DNA from: Magnetococcales bacterium
Lineage (GTDB): Bacteria; Pseudomonadota; Magnetococcia; Magnetococcales; JADGCH01
Length of the DNA: 20,990 bases
Direction: 5' to 3'
Assembly: GCA_015228995.1 (NCBI GenBank)
Contig: JADGCM010000013.1
Location: 1 to 20,990, forward strand
In this document: positions 15,952-20,990 of the stretch, in pieces
Position numbering within the stretch: the stretch's first letter is position 1
Layout: each line of letters begins with the position of its first letter
Made by a program: the position numbers and the translations under genes
Notes under the pieces: generated by a model
Databases searched by the model: none
What the model saw: only the letters and a program-made list of their open reading frames with translations
Told to the model about the DNA's origin: nothing

Positions 15952-17187
15952 CTAGATCATCTCTTCAGCGATATGAACCGTCAAATCACCGAGGGCGTTG
16001 GTGTAACTGCCCAACTCATTGTCATACCAACCGTACAGTACCACCTGGGTCACTGGAACCTCCAATGTCGGCTGAGTCAGATGCTGCCGCACCTCAGGAG
16101 GAATGGTTGCCAATCGATCCAGATGTACTTTGCTGAAGGCGGTACGGGTATGGGTCTCTTGTGATTCCATCACCACCGCTGCCTTGGGGGTGCCGATGAT
16201 ATCACTTGAAACATTCTGGGAGGTCGAGTAGAGGAGACGGTCACGGTATACCCCCTCAGCTGCCTGCTGGAAAATGGCGTTGATCTGGCTACGATTGATC
16301 GGATTGGCCGCATCTTCTGACTGAACATTGACCGTCAGGATGATCAGCGAACCGGTAGACACGGGAATGCGTACCGACTCCGCCATAAAGCCGATATGGC
16401 GCATTTCTGGAATCACCAGGGACAGCGCTTTAGCCGCACCAGTGGTGGTCAGAATGATATTATTGAAAATACTCCTATTTTTACGCAGATCACGGCTGCC
16501 AGCAGTCGGCACCGAATCCAACACCGGTTGACTACTGGTGGCAGCATGCACCGTCACCATGGAGGCCGACAGGATGTTATCGGCACCAAAATGATCCAAC
16601 AACGGCTTCATCATGAAGGCTAGACAAGTGGTGGTGCAGGAGGCCGCCGAGATGAGATGGTGCTGTCCCGGATGGCAAGCCTCTTCGTTGATGCCCATAA
16701 TAGCGGTGATGGCATCGGCGGGCATGCCCATCCCCTTGTCCTTAATCTTAAACGGTGCCGATAACAATACCTTTTCTGCCCCCGCTTCCAAATGGCCCCG
16801 TAAGGAACCCGCTGGGGCATCGGCAGCCACTACCGGATCAACAAAAACACCGGTACAATCGACCACCAGACGCACATCGTGACTGCGCCACCCAATACGA
16901 CTCGGATTGCGCTCACTCCTGAGAAAATGGATCGGCATGCCGTCGATGATCACCCGCCCGCTCTCCTCATTTAACTCTTCAATCGTCAAGCCACCTTTAT
17001 GGCCATGGAGAAAGCGACCTAATTGACCATAAGTGGTATCTTTGCACAGGGCATCGACCAAATCAGGGAGTCCTGTACCAACCGGACGACCAACATTGAC
17101 GACCAGTTCACTGAAATGGCGCCGTGCCAGATGGTGCCACAGCGTCAGCTTCCCGATCCGTCCCATACTGTTGATGCCTAATTTCAT
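15952..17187 (-). CDS. Divergent, enlarged glyceraldehyde-3-phosphate dehydrogenase homologue
   Basis: The protein has GAPDH family order but many changes. The NAD loop is GINSMGRIGKLTLW (4-17). The catalytic pair is visible: Cys184 in SAASCTTTCLA, where classical enzymes have SCTTNCLAP, and His214 in TVHAATSSQ. DLRKNR, TTTGAAKA (247-254) and WYDNELGS (387-394) also match. At 411 residues it is about 75 longer than the usual 330-340, with extra sequence near 120-135 and 330-385. After the second beta strand it reads NVGR, without the Asp that classical NAD enzymes use at this place, so cofactor preference may differ. A good AGGAG (17197-17201) lies 9 bases before its ATG. It heads the leuCDB-asd operon and ends 2 bases before leuC. 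It may be a glycolytic or gluconeogenic GAPDH, or a dehydrogenase for another phosphorylated aldehyde. A strict gap assignment would be premature. Confidence 0.8.
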   Translation of the reverse strand: MKLGINSMGRIGKLTLWHHLARRHFSELVVNVGRPVGTGLPDLVDALCKDTTYGQLGRFLHGHKGGLTIEELNEESGRVIIDGMPIHFLRSERNPSRIGWRSHDVRLVVDCTGVFVDPVVAADAPAGSLRGHLEAGAEKVLLSAPFKIKDKGMGMPADAITAIMGINEEACHPGQHHLISAASCTTTCLAFMMKPLLDHFGADNILSASMVTVHAATSSQPVLDSVPTAGSRDLRKNRSIFNNIILTTTGAAKALSLVIPEMRHIGFMAESVRIPVSTGSLIILTVNVQSEDAANPINRSQINAIFQQAAEGVYRDRLLYSTSQNVSSDIIGTPKAAVVMESQETHTRTAFSKVHLDRLATIPPEVRQHLTQPTLEVPVTQVVLYGWYDNELGSYTNALGDLTVHIAEEMI

Positions 17188-17196
17188 AAACCATCA

Positions 17197-17201
17197 CTCC
17201 T
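17197..17201 (-). promoter_or_regulatory. Ribosome binding site of the GAPDH-like gene, overlapping an upstream ORF stop
   Basis: The reverse strand reads TAGGAG, then 9 bases, then ATG 17187. The TAG (17202-17200) is the stop of the leucine-rich upstream ORF, so a ribosome ending there would sit on the initiation site. This arrangement fits coupling or occlusion. Confidence 0.6.
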
Positions 17202-17283
17202 AAAAGTTGTAGCCATGAGCCAGCACCGAAGTTAAACATAAAAGCAGTCTCATTGAAAGGTATAGACAACAAAACTGGGCCAT
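17200..17283 (-). CDS. Possible leucine-rich leader peptide ahead of the leu operon
   Basis: A 27-codon ORF starts at ATG 17283, and a second in-frame ATG lies at 17253. The shorter version reads MRLLLCLTSVLAHGYNF. Seven of the 27 codons are leucine, using CTA, CTT, CTG and TTA, with a Leu-Leu-Leu-Cys-Leu cluster. TAGGA lies 4 bases before the first ATG, close for a ribosome binding site. The stop overlaps the ribosome binding site of the next gene, and only 12 bases separate it from that ATG, so no attenuator hairpin fits between them. It may instead act by translational coupling or ribosome stalling, or it may be a chance hydrophobic ORF. It is the only small ORF with this composition in the spacer. 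Confidence 0.35.
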   Translation of the reverse strand: MAQFCCLYLSMRLLLCLTSVLAHGYNF

Positions 17284-17338
17284 TGTATCCTACATCCGTT
17301 TATTTTGGCTGAATAATTTTTTTGTTTTAGCAGACGGC

Positions 17339-20300
17339 ATGACCCATCAAGATATCACCACCTTTTTTGTGAGCCGTCCGGTTACCACCACTTTGCTGAT
17401 GGTGGCACTGCTGCTGGCCGGTCTTTTGGCTTGGTTTAAGCTGCCAGTCAGCGCCCTGCCCACCATTGATTTTCCCACTATCCAAGTCAGTGCAAGCTTA
17501 CCCGGTGCTAATCCAGCCACCATGGCCGCAGCGGTGGCGCTGCCACTCGAAAAACAGCTGTCAACCCTCTCGGGCCTGGACTCAATGATTTCAACGAGCG
17601 GTTCTGGCAGCACCCAGATCACCTTACAGTTTGCCCTGAGCCGTGACATTGATGCTGCCGCCCTGGATGTGCAGGCGGCATTGACCTTGGCCCAGCGGCA
17701 ATTACCCCCCAGCATGACCACACCACCCTCCTGGCGCAAAGTCAACCCGGCCGAACAACCGATTTTCTACATCACCTTGCGGTCACAATCGGTGCCGCTG
17801 ACGACCATCAGCGAATATGCCGATACCACCTTGGCGCAGCGCATTTCGACCTTGTCTGGAGTCGCTCAGGTGCAAGTCTATGGCATGCAAAAACCAGCCA
17901 TTCGCATCAAGGTTAATCCGGACCAGCTTGAAGCCCGTAACCTGACCTTGCATGATGTGGCACAACAGCTGCCACGCCATAACAGCAATCTGCCCACTGG
18001 ACACCTCAAAAACCAAGTCCGGGTGTTGTCACTGGAGAGCAACGCCGCCCTGGGTCGCCGTGCCGATGAGTTTCGTTCGCTGTTGCTGTGGCAGCAACAA
18101 CAACACCCGATTCACCTAGCTGATGTGGCGCGGGTGGTCGAGGGGGTCGAAAACGAGGAGCTATCGGCCTGGTATCAAGGCGAACGCGCCATTGTTTTAG
18201 CGGTGCAACGCCAGCCGGGGGTCAATACCATTGCGGTGGCCGATGCCATCCGTGCCTTACTGCCGACCATGCAGCAGCAGTTGCCCGCCGGGGTAGTCAG
18301 TGAGGTACTCTACGATCGCTCGCAATCGATTCGCGATTCGGTGCGTGAGGTACAAGGGGCGCTCGGGTTGGCGTTATTGTTGGTGGTGTTGGTCATTTAC
18401 CTGTTTCTCGGTAACTTATCCGCAACCATTATCGCCTCCACCGCCTTGCCACTGGCGATCATTGGCGTTTTTCCCTTCATGCTATGGCTGGACTATAGCG
18501 TTAATTACCTGACCTTGATGGCACTGACCTTGTGTGTTGGCTTCGTCATCGACGATGCGATTGTCATGCTGGAAAACATCGCCCGCCACCGGGATATGGG
18601 CAAAAGTGCCTTGCAAGCCACTCTGGAGGGTGGCCGTGAGATTACCTTCACTATTGTCAGTATGACGCTATCGTTAGCAGCGGTATTTCTGCCCATCTTA
18701 TTCATGAGCGGCATTCTCGGGCGATTGCTGCACGAATTTTCGGTTGTGATCATGATTTCAGTGGTGTTGTCTGGTATGGTAGCGCTGTCATTGACGCCAC
18801 TGTTGTGCAGCCGTTTTTTGCGTCATCAGGGTCATGATCAGTCGGGTGGCTGGCTGTGGCGCCGATTTTTGCGTGGCTATACCCTCTCGTTGGACTGGTC
18901 CCTTAGCCACCAGCGGTGGATATTGCTGCTTTTTGTAGCATTATTGGTAGGGACATTTTACCTGGGGGAACGCATTCCGAAAGGTTTTTTACCCACCGAA
19001 GACACCGGCCAGCTGTTTTGTTTTACCGAGGCGGAGCAAGATGTGGGCTTTGCCGCTATGACCAAGCGCCAGCAACAGGTCGCTACCATTATCCGTAACG
19101 ATCCGGCTGTCGCGGCGAGCGTCTCTTTTGTCGGCGCCAGTGGCAGCAGCCAATCGGTCAATTTGGGGCGTGTTTTTGTCGTTCTTAAACCCCATGCCGA
19201 GCGCACCGGCGTTGCTGCCGATAAAATCGTCAAACGGTTGCGACCGCAGCTCGCTGAAGTAGCCGGTGTTCGCGCTTTTATCCAGAACCTGCCCATTATT
19301 CGCATCGGTCCTGGTTTGACCAAAAGCCAATACCAATATGCTTTGCAGGGCACTACCCCCGAGGAGTTGTTTTCATGGGCGCGGCAGTTGGAGCAAAAGT
19401 TACGTACTCGGCCAGAATTACTGAATGTCACCAGCGATTTACAGATCAATAAGCCGGTGTTGCGATTGGAGATTAACCGCCCGTTGGCCACGGCCATGGG
19501 TGTCAATGTCACCGATATTGAGACCATTTTACAAGATGGTTTTGCCGGTCGTCAGATCGACACTTTGCAGGGGGCCAGTAGTCAATATGCGGTGTTGTTA
19601 GAATTGGACGATCCTTTTCGCGAAGAGAGCAGCGCCCTGCAACGGTTACGGGTCAAATCAACAAATGGTGCGACGGTGCCGCTGACCGGATTGGTACAGC
19701 TGCGCCGCGATGTCATGCCCGCTACCATTGCCCACATCGGTCAAATGCCAGCGGTGACCTTGTCGTTTGATCTTTCTCCGGGAATCGCGCTGAGCGACGC
19801 CATTCCGTTGGTGCAGCGCGTGCGCGACGAGATGGGGGTACCATACACCATTTTTGGCTCCTTTCAGGGGACAGCCCAAGCCTTCCAAAACTCTCTCAGT
19901 GGCATGGGATGGATGCTACTGCTATCAATCGCCATCATCTATCTGGTGTTGGGCATCTTATACGAAAGTTTCATCCACCCATTAACCATCCTTTCAGGCC
20001 TGCCCGCTGCTGGTCTCGGCGCCTTGTTAACCCTGAAGCTGTTTGATATGGAACTCAATCTTTATGGTTTTGTTGGCTTGGTAATGCTGATCGGCATCGT
20101 CAAGAAAAATGCCATCATGATGATTGACTTTGCCATTGTTGCCCAACGTGACCAAGGATTGACTGTATTGGAAGCCATTCGTCAAGCGGCGCTGATCCGC
20201 CTGCGTCCTATCATGATGACGACGTTGGCGGCCTTGATGGGGGCAGTGCCGATTGCCTTGGGTCTCGGAACAGGTGGCGATGCCCGCCAGCCGCTCGGTC

Positions 20301-20407
20301 TAGCGGTAGTGGGCGGGCTGCTGCTGTCACAGTGGCTGACACTGTATTTGACCCCGGTTATCTACTGCAACATGGAGCGGCTGCGGCAGCGATTGGGCTG
20401 GTTATAG
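17339..20407 (+). CDS. RND-family (HAE1, MdtB/MdtC-like) efflux permease
   Basis: This is an inner-membrane proton-driven pump subunit. The 1022-residue length and layout match AcrB/MdtBC proteins. There is an N-terminal membrane segment (about 14-32), then LPVSALPTIDFPTIQVSASL and a first periplasmic domain. Membrane segments follow at about 340-500, including the proton-relay pair Asp405-Asp406 in GFVIDDAIVMLENIARH. The second half repeats this plan, with GIVKKNAIMMIDFA near 920-930 carrying the conserved Lys. The sequence is intact. Such pumps need a periplasmic adaptor and an outer-membrane channel, and neither gene is adjacent: upstream is the divergent leu operon and downstream an opposing Ig-repeat gene. 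The substrate cannot be inferred. The ATG at 17339 has only a weak AGACGG site. Confidence 0.93.
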   Translation: MTHQDITTFFVSRPVTTTLLMVALLLAGLLAWFKLPVSALPTIDFPTIQVSASLPGANPATMAAAVALPLEKQLSTLSGLDSMISTSGSGSTQITLQFALSRDIDAAALDVQAALTLAQRQLPPSMTTPPSWRKVNPAEQPIFYITLRSQSVPLTTISEYADTTLAQRISTLSGVAQVQVYGMQKPAIRIKVNPDQLEARNLTLHDVAQQLPRHNSNLPTGHLKNQVRVLSLESNAALGRRADEFRSLLLWQQQQHPIHLADVARVVEGVENEELSAWYQGERAIVLAVQRQPGVNTIAVADAIRALLPTMQQQLPAGVVSEVLYDRSQSIRDSVREVQGALGLALLLVVLVIYLFLGNLSATIIASTALPLAIIGVFPFMLWLDYSVNYLTLMALTLCVGFVIDDAIVMLENIARHRDMGKSALQATLEGGREITFTIVSMTLSLAAVFLPILFMSGILGRLLHEFSVVIMISVVLSGMVALSLTPLLCSRFLRHQGHDQSGGWLWRRFLRGYTLSLDWSLSHQRWILLLFVALLVGTFYLGERIPKGFLPTEDTGQLFCFTEAEQDVGFAAMTKRQQQVATIIRNDPAVAASVSFVGASGSSQSVNLGRVFVVLKPHAERTGVAADKIVKRLRPQLAEVAGVRAFIQNLPIIRIGPGLTKSQYQYALQGTTPEELFSWARQLEQKLRTRPELLNVTSDLQINKPVLRLEINRPLATAMGVNVTDIETILQDGFAGRQIDTLQGASSQYAVLLELDDPFREESSALQRLRVKSTNGATVPLTGLVQLRRDVMPATIAHIGQMPAVTLSFDLSPGIALSDAIPLVQRVRDEMGVPYTIFGSFQGTAQAFQNSLSGMGWMLLLSIAIIYLVLGILYESFIHPLTILSGLPAAGLGALLTLKLFDMELNLYGFVGLVMLIGIVKKNAIMMIDFAIVAQRDQGLTVLEAIRQAALIRLRPIMMTTLAALMGAVPIALGLGTGGDARQPLGLAVVGGLLLSQWLTLYLTPVIYCNMERLRQRLGWL

Positions 20408-20427
20408 GGGGAATAATCGCACACCTC

Positions 20428-20990
20428 TTAACCCGTCAGCAACGCCATCCGGTCGTCCATCGCACCCCTCACCCTGTTCTCTCCCGCAAGGGGAGAGGGT
20501 GAAGAAAGTAGCCTCGGGAGTGAGGGGTGAATATAACTCTGCAACGCCCGCGACAGGCCAGCGGCAGTGACGTTGATGGTCAAGGCCCCAGAAGCTTTGC
20601 TGACATTACCCGCTAAGTCGGTCTGAATGGCCCGGATGCCGGTATATTTGCCTGCCGGTAGGCTATCCGTGATGGCGACACTGCTCCAGCTACCCCCTTC
20701 ACCAACGGTGATGCTTGTGCCGATCGGCTCTCCCGTATCTACCTTACTGTTATTATTGGCATCGTTGAAGAGAACGAGGCTAGCCCCGGCCTCGCCCTTA
20801 CCAGCCACAAAATTGGTCGATGAGCTATAGCTTAATTTAGTTGGGGCCGCTGGGGCAACGCCATCGACGGTGAACACCAAAGCGGCATCCGAGACCGGCC
20901 CCGCATTACCCGCCACATCGGTCTGTTGCGCCAACAGCTCATGCCGACCATTGCTGATTTTAGTCAGGGTGACGCTCCAAGCCCCGACAC
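20428..20990 (-). CDS. C-terminal part of an Ig-like-repeat surface or secreted protein (5' end outside window)
   Basis: The frame is open from the right window edge to TAA at 20428-20430, so the gene begins beyond the window. It shows the end of one bacterial Ig-like unit (GAWSVTLT...AQQTDVAGNAG) and a complete second unit from VDGVAPAAPTKLSYS to TDLAGNVSKASGALTINVTA. Within it, DANNNSKVDTGE matches a calcium-binding D-x-N-x-N...D-x-x-E loop. Such repeats are typical of large adhesins or biofilm proteins, often exported by type I secretion. After ALTINVTAAGLSRALQS the reading frame runs through a dispersed palindromic repeat and ends MDDRMALLTG. No recognisable secretion domain follows, so the native C terminus may have been lost. 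Full length and function are unknown. Confidence 0.7.
   Translation of the reverse strand, partial: VGAWSVTLTKISNGRHELLAQQTDVAGNAGPVSDAALVFTVDGVAPAAPTKLSYSSSTNFVAGKGEAGASLVLFNDANNNSKVDTGEPIGTSITVGEGGSWSSVAITDSLPAGKYTGIRAIQTDLAGNVSKASGALTINVTAAGLSRALQSYIHPSLPRLLSSPSPLAGENRVRGAMDDRMALLTG
20463..20529. repeat. REP-like dispersed palindromic repeat with nested inverted arms
   Basis: The outer arms CACCCCTCAC (20463-20472) and GTGAGGGGTG (20520-20529) are perfect 10-base complements. Inside, CTCTCCC (20479-20485) pairs with GGGAGAG (20491-20497) around GCAAG. The inner core resembles the short CTCTCCC...GGGAGAGGG repeat found in many copies in diverse proteobacterial genomes. Here it lies inside the 3' end of the Ig-repeat reading frame, between that gene and the converging RND gene, and could also act as a bidirectional transcription barrier. 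Confidence 0.75.

Larger units (their letters stand above)
17188..17338. promoter_or_regulatory. Divergent control region between the leu operon and the RND pump
   Basis: These 151 bases must hold the promoters of both divergent units. The half next to the pump is AT-rich, with T/A runs at 17312-17328. Possible -10 elements are AATAAT (17312-17317, forward) and TACAAT (17289-17284, reverse), but neither has a good -35 at standard spacing. If the reverse TACAAT were the -10, the first ATG of the leader ORF would be upstream of the transcript start and only the ATG at 17253 would be used. No clear operator palindrome is seen. Confidence 0.4.

Noticed and set aside
17188..17199. Classical transcription attenuator between the leucine-rich ORF and the operon
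   Set aside because: Only 12 bases lie between the ORF stop and the next ATG. No terminator or antiterminator hairpin can fit.

Overview
The window looks like chromosomal DNA of a Gram-negative bacterium, most likely a member of the Pseudomonadota. The reasons are an RND inner-membrane pump, a long-form L25 gene paired with pth, a leuC-leuD-leuB-asd order, and a palindromic CTCTCCC/GGGAGAG dispersed repeat of a type seen in many proteobacterial genomes. I cannot fix the lineage. A Magnetococcales-like or gammaproteobacterial host would fit, but that is a guess.

Layout, left to right. (1) The last 23 or so codons of an unidentified gene end at 74. A roughly 250-base spacer follows, with a good sigma70-like promoter at 158-186. 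It leads into a membrane PAS-GAF-GGDEF diguanylate cyclase with an intact active site and inhibitory site. (2) From 2256 to 10625 there is a tight forward run: rplY, pth, then three tandem paralogous genes for TPR proteins with a C-terminal glycosyltransferase-like (GT9/heptosyltransferase-type) domain. pth and the first TPR gene overlap by 4 bases, and the first two TPR genes overlap by 26. The third TPR gene carries an additional GT4 glycosyltransferase at its C terminus. (3) From 17187 back to 10634 there is a reverse-strand operon: a divergent, oversized GAPDH homologue, leuC, leuD, leuB, asd and a calcineurin-like metallophosphatase. A small leucine-rich upstream ORF ends on the ribosome binding site of the first gene. 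(4) Divergent from that operon is a 1022-residue RND (HAE1-type) transporter permease with no adaptor gene beside it. (5) At the right edge is the C-terminal end of a reverse-strand protein with bacterial Ig-like repeats. Its last 35 or so residues are largely encoded by a dispersed palindromic repeat.

How the parts may work together. The leu/asd operon makes leucine and the aspartate-semialdehyde needed for lysine/DAP, threonine and methionine. Its lead gene links it to a GAPDH-like reductive step whose real substrate is uncertain. The three TPR-GT proteins have the architecture expected of protein-targeted or polysaccharide glycosylation enzymes. Their three glycosyltransferase domains differ at key loops, so they may form a cooperating set and not redundant copies. 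The most interesting items are the TPR-GT trio, including the altered donor-binding loop in the first and the double-GT fusion in the third, the GAPDH-like gene heading a leucine operon, and the leucine-rich leader ORF in front of it.
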